From Pomphorhynchus laevis (taxonomy: Eukaryota > Acanthocephala > Palaeacanthocephala > Echinorhynchida > Pomphorhynchidae): a stretch of 64,000 nucleotides of DNA. Made by a program: the position numbers and the translations under genes. Shown one piece after another: positions 11,266 to 22,294 of the stretch. The notes below the pieces were generated by a model. The model did not search any database and was not told where the DNA came from. It worked only from the letters and a program-made list of their open reading frames with translations. The stretch is taken from contig WNNJ02000360.1 of assembly GCA_012934845.2 (NCBI GenBank), forward strand, positions 248,001-312,000, in the 5' to 3' direction. Numbering within the stretch: position 1 is the first letter of the stretch; each line of letters starts with the position of its first letter.

Positions 11266-11516
11266 AGTGTGGTCCATGAAGAGTGGTCCCGCTTCATAAT
11301 CGCGGGACCACTACATTGCGGACCACATCATCAAGCGGGACCACTATGAAGAGTGGTCCCGCTTCATCATCGGGTGCCCCTACGTCTTTCGACAACGCGA
11401 TCTTGTGGCTTTGACGTGTGCTTACAGAGAAGTCAATAGAGAGTGTATGCTCGAGGTTTGATTCTCGTACATAGAGTTTGCAATGCACACGCCTCCACCA
11501 TTCGGCCACGCGGGGC
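11266..11516 (-). mobile_element. tRNA-derived SINE with a palindromic tail
   Basis: On the minus strand the head reads GCGTGGCCGAATGGTGG, a fit to Pol III box A, with box B ending the tRNA-like part about 45 bases on. Head and body match the copy at 25229-25398. The arms and the extra length recall tRNA-Ser, but the fold is not perfect. The tail differs from the other copy: it carries GTGGTCCCGC/GCGGGACCAC inverted pairs twice, at 11283-11312 and 11333-11372. A short TATATAT lies at both ends. SINEs of this kind are copied by a partner LINE; none can be named here. Confidence 0.7.
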
Positions 11517-11529
11517 TATATATAATAAT

Positions 11530-12120
11530 TATATAATAATTAAAAAAATTACTAAAATAATTATATAATCAAATCATAAAATAATTATGCTAAATCAAAA
11601 TTTAATAATTAAATAATAAATAATTATAAATAATAAATAATTGTCATACGATTTTTTATAATTTAAATAAAGTTAAAATAAAAAATATGAAATTTAAAAT
11701 AAACGTCATTTTTATAAAATTGACCAATAAATAACAGACGTTGTATCAGAATAAGAATTAGAGGTCATCAGGAGGAACTGCTACGCTACCAGGTTTCAGC
11801 TCCTATTCCTCGATCCAAGATAGCAGCGGGCCAAATACAAGCTAATGACTTATTTCCTCTGATGAAATTTGATTATCAATTATCTTATTCTAATACGAAG
11901 TATGTTATTCATCCAATAAAATTTTCCACTAATGATTTAAAATTTATTTTTAATGTCATTATGTTTATTTATATATTTTACTATTTTCAGTTTAATGACA
12001 TTTTTAACATTAAATTAATATTAATGTTATATTAATATTAATGTTATATAATATATTAATATTATATTAATATTAAATTGATAATATTAAAATTATACAT
12101 CATATTTATTTTACGTTGGA
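11530..12120 (-). repeat. PLE-like tail module, diverged copy, and AT-rich filler
   Basis: AT-rich end at 11530-11760, structured block at 11765-11870, and the start of the C-terminal end to about 11990. This copy is the most diverged: stem P2 of the block is largely lost (see findings). Bases 12000-12090 are a TTAATATTAA-type low-complexity stretch. Confidence 0.65.
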
Positions 12121-12124
12121 AAAA

Positions 12125-12550
12125 AATCACGTGGAATTTACCCCATCAGAATATGCAACACCGTGAGACGTATCATAAGATGATCTATTTTGGATTTCAC
12201 ACCTAATGACATATAAGACGTTGCTGAATGCACACAATTAAAGGCTTCACAAAGAGGCGGAATAGAGGCTGCGATATGCTCGTTAAGGAAATAGTTTTGC
12301 AGACGAAACGACCACCGCATATTGACGATTGACGCGAGCAACGCTTTCAATCAAATACATGTGGCCGTCGCTGTGCTATTCTTTTCGCAACATCTACTCA
12401 ACTCCAGCGCGATTGGCAGTAGGGTCCCACAACCTGATATCTAATGAAGGACTTACACAGAGCGATATTTTCGCAATGGTTGGCTTCGCCCTAAACTCCC
12501 TACCAGTTATCGTTTCGATCCAGCTACGGAAAGACGATAATAAATAGACA
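12125..12550 (+). pseudogene. REL-type LINE, family A, RT fragment
   Basis: A short worn piece of the RT palm. RICNTVRRIIR near 12150 matches the RPIGICDVSRRI block of the copy at 61095. GGIEAAIYA lies near 12260, LTIDASNAFNQI (motif A) near 12325, and SNEGLTQSDIFAMVG (motif B) near 12440. Frames change at least twice. No finger or nuclease region is left. Confidence 0.6.
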
Positions 12551-13020
12551 ATTTATCAATGCACTTAAATATAAGCGTAAAGAATTACTTCAACGCCATA
12601 ATAAACCAAAGACAGTATACTCGTAACCGTTGCCCAGCCACACCATCCATTGCTTAATCGTGTACAGCGTGATATAGTTAAGGATGTGCGTTCCATACAA
12701 GCTATGAATAAAATCAAAACTTAGAGTGTGGCAGGAAACTCGAATACACAAAATCGAAATTTGGGAGGATCCTACAAAAATCTCGTAAACGTGAATATAA
12801 TGGTGTAAGCCGTGTGGCGATAAGCGCTACAAAACATGCGAAGTTTAAAAAACAGCACGAACAGTAACAAGTCGTGTCACAGGAGGCTAACTGGCACCTA
12901 TTGCCAATTAGCCTCTTCGTGGAGCGGCCCTGGCAACGTATGTTCGACATTCGTCGATCAACGGCTAAATAGTTGGCCGGCTTTATCATTAATAATTCGC
13001 CGTAGGGATAGTTCTTTCAT
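12551..13020. other. Unassigned stretch with one strong hairpin
   Basis: No coding motif is seen. Bases 12883-12915 form a hairpin with 14-base arms (13 pairs) around CCTAT. The end of the stretch is probably the start of the untranslated leader of the LINE that follows. Confidence 0.35.
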
Positions 13021-13037
13021 AGACTATCTCAGATCCC

Positions 13038-13305
13038 TCCGATCACTCCAACGGTGAATTAGACAATGGACGACAAGACGGAAGAGAGTCACGGAGGCCT
13101 GTTTCATTACAGTAGTGCTGTTGGATCATCAAAGGATATTGGGAACGGGAGATAGCCGAACAATCAAAATCATTCCGATGACTCCAACGGCAGATTGGAC
13201 AATAGACGAAAAGGCGGAAGAGAGTCTCTGAGACCTGTTTCCTACAGTAGCGATGTTGGATCATCAAATGATATCGGGAGCGGGAGATAGCCGAACAAGC
13301 TAATC
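13038..13305 (+). repeat. Two tandem 136-bp units in the LINE leader
   Basis: Two copies of one unit, about 85 per cent alike, beginning at GATCACTCCAACGG (13041) and GATGACTCCAACGG (13177) and each ending in GGGAGATAGCCGAACAA. They sit just before the first coding frame of the LINE. Tandem leader units are known in other LINEs, where they carry the promoter; that role is inference here. Confidence 0.7.
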
Positions 13306-13361
13306 AAGACAATGAAAATGACAAGCAACAAATTTACAAACCGGACAGTTTTTATTGTCGG

Positions 13362-16300
13362 GTGCTGTGTGACCAGGGAGTTGTACGGAGAAAGCGAAAA
13401 AGACATCAACATCCGAAGCTGACTAGCCTTCATGTAGGAACGTGGAATGTCATCTCGCTGACGGGGAAGAAACCAGAATTAGTAGAAGAGATGGTTCGTT
13501 TCGGTCTTGAAATAGTCGGAGTGACTTATCTTCACTATTCTGGAACTGGAACTAAACTTTTAAATCAAGGCTGGACCTTGAGCTATTCGGAAGTAACCAA
13601 CGGAAAGCGACGACATGCGGGTGCAGGGATACTTACAAGTCCCCCGTTGTCTTTCGTGGTAGAGAGGTTTAACTCAGTGAACGAAAGGCTGGGGTCTCTG
13701 AGACTTTTAGTCAATCGGGAATGGGGATAACTGTTGTGTGAATGCTCCAAACATTATTTCGGAATACGCAGCCTTCGTGGAAGATCTTCAGGCTCTGCTT
13801 GATAGTACTCCTATTGGAGATTTCCTCGCTTTATTGGATGACTTCAATGCTCAGGTTGGTAGCGACAGTAGCACTTGGAAGTGAGTGTTAGGGAGGAACG
13901 GACTCTATGATCTGAATGCAAGTGGTGTTGAATTATTGCACTTTTGTTCTCGTAGCATTTTGTGCATAACCAACACCATGTTTGAACATAAGGAGATCCA
14001 TAGATGCACATCGCATCAGGATTCTCTCAGGCAAAGATCAATGATCGATTTTGTAATCGTTTCATCTGATCTGCGACGTTATGTTTTGGACAATCATGTG
14101 AAGAGAGGGGATGAACTGCCAACCGACAGCTACCTTGTAGTTAGTAAACTTTGATAGCAGGATCGGATGCTAGACAATTCTGGTAAACCCAAACATTGTG
14201 TGAGGGCGTGTTGTGAGCGTCTAGCAGATGTTTCTGTCAAAGAACGTTTTTATGGCTACATCCGGGAGGACTTTTCTGGGTTGCCAGAATAGGTGAAGAA
14301 CATTGATTAGGAATGGGAGATGTTCATATCCTCGCTTACCCAAGAGACTGTTAAAAGTTGTGGCTCGAAGGCATTAGGTGCTTGTCACTGAGGAAATACT
14401 CGAACTGCTTGGTGAACACTAACAGTTAGAGATTTTGTCCAACAGAAGAAACTGGCTTATAAGGCAACTTTGTCAGATAAATCAGTGGAAGCTGTAGACA
14501 AGTACCGAAAGGCAAAGAGAGCTTCAGTTCAAGCAGTTACCGAAGCGAAGAAGGCGGCTTGGAAGAAGTTTGGAGAGCCCTTAGAACTTGATTATAGGTC
14601 AGCTTTGAAGATGTTCTGGAGAACGATCAGCAGCCTTCGTGTTGGAAAGCAGAAAACTCTTCATACTGTCTATGACAAGACAGGATCTATGATGACTGAC
14701 ATTGAAGAAGTTCTTAGTTATTGGAAGAGCATTTTAGGAATCTCCATAATCCTATCGATATGCCTTCTATTGTAGAAATGGAGCCTTTAGAACCAACGAA
14801 AGAGCTCATCTTTCGGAAGAGGTCATTGCTGTTGTTAAAAAATTTCGTAATGACAAGTCTTCTGGAGTAGACGAGATTCGACATTAAACTTTAAAGACTC
14901 TCGACGTTGTTGGCATGAAGTGGCTAACATGGATCTTCAATGTTGCATTAAAGTCGGGCAACGTTCCTAGTGAGTGACAAACTGGGTGGATGTATCGATC
15001 TTTAAGAAAGGTGACCGAAGAGTGTGTTCTAATTATCGGGGAATTACTCTTCTTAGCCAAACTGGTAAGGTATTTGCTAGGATGCGTGAGTTAGGGATAC
15101 GGCCTATAGTTGAGGGACAGTTGCAAGAGGAACAATGCAGCTTTCGTCCATGTAGTGGAACAACGGATCAGCTCTTTACTCTTTCAACTATTTTCTTTGA
15201 ACAGTCTTGGTAGTTAGCTCAACCGGTCTACATGTGTTTTGTAGATTTGGAGAAGGCGTTCTACCGAGTTCCGCGAGAAAGGTTGTGGGAGGTACTAAGA
15301 GAGTATGGAGTACCGCCCTATCTTTGGGTAGCTGTAGCTTATCTGTATGAACAAAGTATGAGTTGTGTTTGTGTTCTAGGTAGGAAGTCTGAATTATTTC
15401 CAGTAGACGTTGGGCTTCGTCAGGGTTGCCTTTGTGTCAACTCTTTTTCCTTCATGAAAATGACGTTTTTTTTAATTTCAATTTTTTTTTTATTTTAACT
15501 TGATTTTAAGTATAGAAAATCTAAAAACAATTATTAATTTTATTATTTAATTATTACTTTTTGATATAGCATTATTATGTTTTGTTTAGTTTATAATTAT
15601 ATTAAATACGTAGACTCAGTTATCTGATTTAATTTGCATGGACAAAATTTCGAGACGGGCTGCTCTGACCGATGTCGGTCTTCAGTTCGGTTCCATCAGG
15701 ACACCATCTATGCTTTTTGCAGATGACGTTGTTTTGTTGGCTTCTTGTCCTGAGGATTTGCATGGCCAACTAGATCGATTCACGATGGAATGCCAAGCGG
15801 CAGGGATGTTGGTTAGTATTTCCAAGACTGTCTCTATGCGTTCGTCTCGGATTCAGTTGTCAATATCAATCCGGATTGGGGAAAATGTTCTTCCTGATGT
15901 TGAGTATTTCAAGTATCTTGGGGTCATTGTTCTTTAGTGATGACAGGAACATTAAGGAGATTGATAAGCGGATTTGTGAAGCTAATGCATCAACGCGTTC
16001 TTTGTACAAGTCTGTTGTGGTGAAGCGAGAATTGAGTCTTTGGGTGAAGCTTTCGGTTTACCATGTAATATTCGTCATATCTTAACCTATGGTCATTAGT
16101 TTTGGGTTATGACTGAAAAGATAATATCTCGGATACAGTTGACCAAAATGAGGTGCCTTCGCAGTTTGGCCGTTATTTCCCTTAGAGATAAGATCAGGAA
16201 TTCGTTTATCTGGGATGGACTCGGAGTAAAGTCGCTACTTCTCCACATCGAAGAAAGTCAGCTTAGGTGGTTAGGACACGTCCTGAAGATGTCTATGATC

Positions 16301-16466
16301 GCTTTCCTCGAAGGGTTTTCTAGGCCGGACTCTCTGAAAAGAGACCTCGATACTGGTAGAGAGATCAAATCTCGAAACTGCCTGAAGACCTCCTTGGGGT
16401 ATCTAAAAGAGAACTGTTGTCTGTGGCTCAGGATCGTGATGTCTGGAGTAGTTTGGTTCGTGCAAA
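13362..16466 (+). mobile_element. APE-type LINE, multiply frameshifted
   Basis: Endonuclease first: GTWNVISLTGKKPELVEEM at 13430, RRHAGAGILTSPPLSF near 13610, NERLGSLRL, then DDFNAQVG near 13840 and RSMIDFVIVSSDLRRYVLD near 14035. A linker (14470-14760) follows. RT: FKKGDRRVCSNYRGITLLS at 15003, EEQCSFRP, MCFVDLEKAFYRVP (motif A) at 15232, VGLRQGC (motif B) near 15412, then a PLE tail inserted at 15463-15635, then FADDVVLLA (catalytic) at 15714, EYFKYLGVIV, and SQLRWLGHVLKM near 16255. The family's usual DQISKLPEDLLGVSKREL lies in another frame near 16350. At least six frame changes or stops are visible, such as a TAG after FFEQSW near 15212. The clade was not assigned; I- or RTE-related groups fit. 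It ends at 16466 against a PLE piece. Confidence 0.8.
15463..15635 (+). repeat. PLE-like tail (AT-rich end) inserted in the LINE
   Basis: The AT-rich end of the tail module, in plus orientation: AAAATGACG, AACTTGATTT, then ACGTAGACTCAGTTATCTG and TTTAA at its 3' tip. It separates RT motif B (ends near 15432) from the catalytic FADD (15714) of the LINE. The GC-rich block is absent. Confidence 0.75.
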
Positions 16467-16905
16467 AATATGTTTCTTGTAAATTTAAATATGTCATCTT
16501 TACGATATAAATTGATATTAGTTTTATATTGGCTTTGTTAAGAATAAGGCTTTCTGGATAAATGAGCTCACTAATTGAATAAAAATTATTAGAATTAAAT
16601 ACACATATATCATCAATGTATCGAAACATATATTTCATATATTTATATTGTTTAGATTTAGTTTTTACACAGTTATGAACAATTTCATATTCTATAAAGC
16701 TTAAGAACAAGTCAGCTATAATTGGGCTACTATTGCCACTCATTGAAACACATTTTACTTGTCTAAATATAGATGTCCCTACTTTTAAATAATTTTGATT
16801 TATCAAAATATTTAAGGATTCAATTAATTCAATTTTATCCATATATTTATATTTACTTGATGGTTTTATTTTTGTTAGATAGGCGTTATAATTATTATAA
16901 CATAT
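16467..16905 (-). mobile_element. PLE-like fragment with intact RT motifs B and C
   Basis: Minus strand, 16842 down: MDKIELIESLNILINQNY, then GNSSPIIADLFLSFIEYE and the catalytic YMFRYIDDICVF. Compared with 18625-19197 it lacks about 80 bases in the thumb region. An open frame runs on into antisense of the LINE at 16258, which is chance. Right of 16905 it joins a different PLE at TATTTCACTTTCATATCAC, the same join as at 19197. Confidence 0.7.
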
Positions 16906-17180
16906 TTCACTTTCATATCACACTTTTACCGGCGCACGTTTCGAATTGTAAGGGTCCAGCTGTATTAAACGCGCGCTCTATTTGTGGCGACATATTATCA
17001 GTTCTACTAAACATTATAAATATGTCATTGATGTACCTGTAATACAGCACAAATTGTACTTGTAGACCATTAAGTACTTGTCGTTTATAGGTATGCATGT
17101 ATAAGATTGCGTATGAGGCGCAACATGAGTACCAATGGCCATGCATCTTAGTTGACGATAGAGATGACCATTAAATCCAA
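16906..17180 (-). pseudogene. PLE RT fragment (motifs B and C)
   Basis: Minus strand frame 16913-17146: YYRYINDIFIMFSRTD is the catalytic block, with Asn for the first Asp, followed by AFNTAGPLQFET. The motif B part (RCMAIGTHVAP-like) lies in another frame. Nearly the same as 19198-19460. Of a different Penelope family from the fragment on its left. Confidence 0.6.
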
Positions 17181-18616
17181 TGGTTAAATTAGATCACAGG
17201 AACGGCAATAAGTAAACCTGCGGGACCCATTTACGCCGGCATCTACATTGAACAACAGTTTAATGTAGATCGGAATACTTCCATATCAAAAACGTGTATT
17301 TATTTAAAAAATGTGTAAACTAGTTAACGCTTGATAAAGACTTTGTGTCGAAACGTTGCGTGTCCTGTGCTCAATAAATAAAAATCCAGTTTGCGTCTTG
17401 TTTTCTTTAAAACCTTGATATTTAATGGAATCATTAATTGATCCAAGACAACCGCTTCTATCGAATAACAATAATATATATGGAGTCTTTCAACAAACCC
17501 GGTGTTCAGCAAACTGCGCGGCTAAAATCAGAGCACATATGCAATGTTGGAATATTGTTGTCGTGCCCAAATTACTCCGAAGGGACTTACGGTGCGGAAA
17601 CAAATGCAAATAAATAAAGATCTGTATCCCAACAAGCATGCATTTTTTGAAGATAAATAACGAAAAGTGTTAGAAAACTCAGAAACAGATAACACGTATT
17701 CTTCGTGACTTACGTATATCTAAACAATACCGTATGCAGAGAAATAGACGAAACGACATACGATAGAGCACTCAATATAAAGCTTTCAAAGATTCGACAA
17801 ACCTTTGGCCACGATATTCATAAATTTGAACTTTCACGTATTAAGGTACATCCGAATAGACGTTTCGTTCATCGACAAAGAATTACTCAAACCATAAGTA
17901 TTTCCAAAAAGAATATCATAAAGAATATATCAGATCGACCGCTCAGTGCAGATGAGAAATCACTTCTAAATTACGGCCTCAACTTTGTTCCTACAGAACT
18001 TGAGTTCAATCGCCAAGATCTGACTAAATCCATACGCTCTGCTGGTAATAAAATATTTAAAACAGAACGAGACGAAAACATGAGAGGTATACAGCTAAAA
18101 TCATTATTTACCGACGCAGATATTCGAAATTATATCTGCATGAAACCGAATTCAAAATATAAAAGCAACCTTAGTGGAAACGAATGGAAAACAATTAAAC
18201 AACTAAAGAAAATAGACGACATAGTTATTAAACAAGCCGACAAATCTGGACATGTAGTAATATGGGGTAAGACACAATAACTAGAAGAAGGTTACCGCCA
18301 ACTGCGATTAGGTCCATATGAATAAATCGATGAAATTGGAATTACAGATACATATCGCAGAATATCGAGCGCTATTACAACTGATGTCCATGAAGAAGAC
18401 CTAGCAGATAAACTTCACATTAAAGAACCCCACCCAGGACGCTTCTATCTTCTTCCAAAAACAGATAAGCAAGATATTATCTGTAAAGGAAGACCAATTG
18501 TAAGTAATTGCGGTACTGCGTCTGAGAAATTATCAAAATACCTGTGTTCTATTCTAAATCCAATTGTACAAGTACAAGAGAGATGCCTACAAAGTACAGA
18601 TGACTTCCTTCGACAA
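17181..18616 (+). mobile_element. Penelope-like element, 5' half with pLTR (block copy 1)
   Basis: Starts inside RT motif B of one unit (17210-17320), runs into a Penelope-type terminal repeat (17320-17410, with TTTGTGTCGAAACGTTGCG), then a new unit begins at 17425 (MESLIDPRQPLLSNNN). The frame 17705-18280 is the N-terminal region (FGHDIHKFELSRIKVHP, KQADKSGHVVIW). After a TAA at 18278 the frame continues with LEEGYRQL, a second TAA at 18323, and FYLLPKTDKQDI and GRPIVSNCGT near 18450-18520, a Penelope hallmark. RT motifs A to C are not reached. The head-to-tail order of RT end, terminal repeat and next start is usual for Penelope elements. Both stops recur in the copy at 22861. Confidence 0.75.
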
Positions 18617-19197
18617 TATCATCACATATTGTTGCGATTCTTAAAATTTCATTATTTAATGTATTATATTTATATTATATGGTATGTATGAATGCTCATG
18701 CAAAAATATGTTTCTTGTAAATTTAAATATGTCATCTTTACGATATAAATTGATATTAGTTTTAGTTAATGTTAATTTAATGTTCATATCTAGATATACA
18801 CCTTCTTTATCATTAATATTGGTTTTGTTAAGAATAAGGCTTTCTGGATAAATGAGCTCACTAATTGAATAAAAATTATTAGAATTAAATACACATATAT
18901 CATCAATGTATCGAAACATATATTTCATATATTTATATTGTTTAGATTTTGTTTTTACACAGTTATGAACAATTTCATATTCTATAAAGCTTAAAAACAA
19001 GTCAGCTATAATTGGGCTACTATTGCCACCCATTGAAACACCTTTTACTTGTCTAAATATAGATGTCCCTACTTTTAAATAATTTTGATTTATCAAAATA
19101 TTTAAGGATTCTATTAATTCAATTTTATCCATATATTTATATTTACTTGATGGTTTTATTTTTGTTAGATAGGCGTTATAATTATTATAACATATTT
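18617..19197 (-). mobile_element. PLE-like fragment, RT core
   Basis: Minus strand frame 18656-19132, 158 residues: MDKIELIESLNIL, GVSMGGNSSPIIADLFL (motif B), YMFRYIDDICVF (catalytic, intact), KEGVYLDMNIKLTLT and RKDDIFKFTRNIFLHEH. One of the cleanest RT cores of this family in the window. It begins at the Penelope unit's cut end (about 18616) and joins another PLE at 19197. Confidence 0.75.
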
Positions 19198-19612
19198 CAC
19201 TTTCATATCACACTTTTACCGGCGCACGTTTCGAATTGTAAGGGTCCAGCTGTATTAAACGCGCGCTCTATTTGTGGCGACATATCATCAGTTCCACTAA
19301 ACATTATAAATATGTCTTTGATGTATCTGTAATACAGCACAAATTGTACTTGTAGACCATCAAGTACTTGTCGTTTATAGGTATGCATGTATAAGATTGC
19401 GTATGAGGCGCAACATGAGTACAAATGGCCATGCATCTTAGTTGACGATAGAGATGACCATTAAATTCAGAAACATTATTAGTAACGATGACATATAGAG
19501 CGTCGTTTATAAACGAGATTTTCTTGTTGTTCCACGATGCATGGGTCGTAACTTGAACAACTGCATATTCCGTTCTGATGATGAATTGATGTATACAACG
19601 AGTTGACGTTTA
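19198..19612 (-). pseudogene. PLE RT fragment (motifs B and C)
   Basis: Minus strand: ISFINDALYVIVTNNVSEF near 19500, then LYRQLRCMAICTHVAP (motif B) and, in a shifted frame at 19203-19436, YYRYIKDIFIMFSGTDDM (catalytic block with Lys for one Asp). It is a longer copy of the piece at 16906. At 19613 it meets a tail module. Confidence 0.65.
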
Positions 19613-19735
19613 TTGTAATAAATCAAATAAGCTAACTGAGTCTACGTATTTAATATAATTATAAAATAAACAAAACCTAATTATGCTAAATTATTAATAA
19701 TCCTAAATTATTAATAATGCTAAATTATTATAGCC
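19613..19735 (-). repeat. PLE-like tail, truncated
   Basis: Begins AAATAAGCTAACTGAGTC; only about 120 bases of the AT-rich end are left, with a three-fold CTAAATTATTA repeat that other copies lack. Confidence 0.65.
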
Positions 19736-20560
19736 TCCAGGTCGCTATAAAATTAGCCACCTGGGGTCGATCATTCATTCTCTTAAGGGATGTGAGTAGC
19801 TCGTTCGTATTTCGAAGATTTGATGGAACATGCTCGAGCAGTTGTGCGGACTATGTATACCGACTATGGTACTGACTATAATACCAACTATGGTGCGGAA
19901 AGAGAGAAACAACTGCACAGCGACGCTTATGAAATATCAGACTCATTTGCGATTACGAAAACGCACCCTAACCACTTCATTCGACTAACGATAGCTGCTG
20001 GGTTGTTAGGAACGTCTCGGAGGAATACATTAGACTGATGGAGCTGATGATCAAAGCCCAGTTATTTATCAACAAAATGGATTAAAAATCAATCTGAGCC
20101 AGTTTTGGCCCCTGGACCACAGTTTAAAGCGATTTTTCGCACTAACAATATGTATATATCTTATAAATATTTACCTTATATATAATTATAAATATATATG
20201 TATTTATACATATATATATGGATGATTATTTCAATAATCACCCATAAGCACCTTAACACACGCTTAAACAGTGCTTAAAGCTCGAATAGCAGAACTACCC
20301 TTAATCTGAATCATCAGTGAGAATTTAGCATAAGGTATGTGCATGGTCGTTCGTATTGCAATTTAATCAACCATAGGCACCTTAACATCCTCTTAAACTG
20401 TTTAAAGCTCGAAAAGTAGAACTACCCTTAATCTGAATCATCAGATGGGATTTAGTATAAGCTCAGTGTCGAAACTTACACTTTCGACATTGCAGTAGAT
20501 ATATATCATTCTTGTTTTTACATGTGCTACTCGCTCTTACATAATATTTCAGGTCTGTTG
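19736..20560. other. Unassigned stretch with an old tandem duplication
   Basis: A 72-residue open frame (19820-20038, Tyr- and Thr-rich start) has no recognisable motif and is probably chance. Bases 20238-20337 and 20369-20462 are two related units of about 100 bp (CACCTTAACA, then GAACTACCCTTAATCTGAAT), separated by about 30 bases. Between lies a TATATA-rich stretch. No family is recognised. Confidence 0.4.
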
Positions 20561-20609
20561 ATGTGCTAGCGAATGTATCAGTATGTACTATGTATATACA
20601 TGTCAAGCA

Positions 20610-20930
20610 TCATTGTTCATTACAAGGACGACATACTTTTAGATCTTTTATTTTCGTATTCATAGGTAGTCTAGCTCTTACCAAAATTTCGGTATTAATT
20701 TCCAGATTTAATTTAATATTGTCAATACTTCGTCTCATCTCAGTTCGTAAGTCGATAAAGCACGAATTCCATTCAAATGAAATTCGCCTTATTTGAATTT
20801 TCTTTTCATCTTTTTCTTTTTCTTTTGGATCCAGTAATTCATTAAGATCAAGTATTGCGACTCGATAAAAACCTGCTTGAATTTGACGTCGTTTAAATCC
20901 ACGTAACATGAAACGTTCTCGTCTGAGCAT
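20610..20930 (-). CDS. Unrecognised open frame, Lys/Glu/Arg-rich, 106 residues
   Basis: MLRRERFMLRGFKRRQIQ at the start, a charged stretch PKEKEKDEKK in the middle, and CRPCNEQ at the end. No family is recognised. A second minus-strand reading upstream (MMFNEILRARKICSDENV near 20960) resembles the part of Penelope proteins after the RT, so this may be an off-frame reading of a worn PLE. Low confidence that it is a real gene. Confidence 0.2.
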   Translation of the reverse strand: MLRRERFMLRGFKRRQIQAGFYRVAILDLNELLDPKEKEKDEKKIQIRRISFEWNSCFIDLRTEMRRSIDNIKLNLEINTEILVRARLPMNTKIKDLKVCRPCNEQ

Positions 20931-21204
20931 ATTTTTCGTGCTCTAAGTATTTCATTGAACATCATGTTCTTTTTGATAAGGGCTGGGTGACAGCTCGATG
21001 CTTGTAATTAGACTGGTTTCAAAAACGCATTCGGGTCATCAGCTGATGAGACCCAACCATGCTGTATCAAAAATAGGAACAATACTTGTAAGGATAACAT
21101 CGTGCCACAATCAGAAGAATTTCAGCTCACAGATGCAATATATAAGCAACTAGTAAACCGCTCTTCGTGATTCTCGGAGGATGCAGGATTATGCATATTT
21201 TTTT

Positions 21205-21415
21205 AATTATCCGAACGCCCAGCAAATAAAAAAAGAAAACTTGTTTCTTTACGTCTCGGTTTTCACCTTCTTCAGAAATTGTAAGTAATTTGCTTTAATC
21301 AAAACAATTGGTGAAAACAATTGTCTTGATTATAACAAATTACTTACAATTTCTGAAAAAGATGAAAGCCGAAACGTAAAGAAACAAGTGCTCGTTTCTA
21401 TTTGTTGGGCGCTCG
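21205..21415. repeat. Large inverted repeat with Penelope-end motifs
   Basis: Left arm about 21211-21305 and right arm about 21310-21412 are reverse complements with roughly ten mismatches in 95 bases. Each arm holds a stretch like CTTCAGAAATTGTAAG and a CCGAAACGTAAAGAAACAAG motif (plus strand at 21369), which is what hammerhead-derived ends of Penelope elements look like. Probably two element ends head to head, or a fold-back copy. Confidence 0.65.
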
Positions 21416-21424
21416 GTTTACTAA

Positions 21425-21735
21425 AAAATATATTTGCAATAAAACTGGTATTTTTATGTACATTAAAACACCTTTAAAATACATTGATGATAGACTGGGT
21501 TATAATTTATAACACCAAACGTGTATTTAGTAAATTACTTAAAGTAATTAAAACACAATTTAACAATATTGTAAGGTAATGGAAATTAATACTGGTATAA
21601 AACACTACTTTAGTATTAATTCCACAAAAAAATTAGAACACGCAAAAGGAATAAATTTTCAGAATATAAATACTTACGATTTTAGTACGCTTTATACAAA
21701 TCTAGATACTGATTCATTATTGATAAATAATTATT
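21425..21735 (+). pseudogene. PLE-like RT fragment (up to motif A)
   Basis: Plus strand: VFSKLLKVIK near 21525, then MEINTGIKHYFSINSTKK at 21579 and NINTYDFSTLYTNLD (motif A) to 21716. Matches the same region of the minus-strand copy at 2671-4690. Cut off after motif A. Confidence 0.65.
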
Positions 21736-21739
21736 GGAG

Positions 21740-22294
21740 CTGGATCAAAGAAAGAAGAAATTATTTTTGATATTTCGCTAACTTCTGTTAGCATCTTCAG
21801 AAAATTACGTAATTTCCTGAAAGAGTGAAAGCGTCTAGGATGGCAACAACTACAATTATGAAACTGAAGCTTATTAGCTTCCGAAGCACAGTTTAACACA
21901 ATTGGATTTTAAATTATAAAAATGTTTCCTTCAAATGATCCTGTGAGAAAGCAAGTAAAATTTCTGCTGAATAAAATTAGGATGATCCGGAACGCGCATG
22001 GTTAGTTTAAAGAGGCTAGGCCCATGCAACCACGTTAGCAAATTCTCGGAGATGCCTTTTTAATATATCACAAGGCAGCCGAAACGACTTATGGTAGTTC
22101 ACCCTACTGATTAGTGCTGCCGGCTACAATCAGCTCGTCTAGGAATGATAATGAAGTCTGCTCAACTTGTAATCATACTCCGGTTTTTGGCAACAACTAC
22201 AATTATGAAACTGAAGCTTATTAGCTCGCGGAGCACAGTTTAACACAATCGGATTTAAAATTATAAAAATGTATCCTTCAAAGGATTCTGTGAA
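21740..22294. repeat. Two copies of a 115-base unit, with filler between
   Basis: Units at 21838-21960 and 22188-22300 share GGCAACAACTACAATTATG, TTATTAGCT, and CACAGTTTAACACAAT. The second runs into Penelope coding sequence, so the unit is probably its leader region. Between lie about 220 bases with no motif. Confidence 0.5.

Noticed and set aside
16258-16842. 194-residue minus-strand protein
   Set aside because: Only the part above about 16467 is PLE-like; the rest is antisense of the LINE, joined by chance.
19820-20038. 72-residue plus-strand gene
   Set aside because: No motif, no neighbour context, and a length expected by chance.
21040-21085. Hammerhead at GCTGATGAGACCC
   Set aside because: The CTGATGA is there, but no paired stem II and GAAA follow on either strand.
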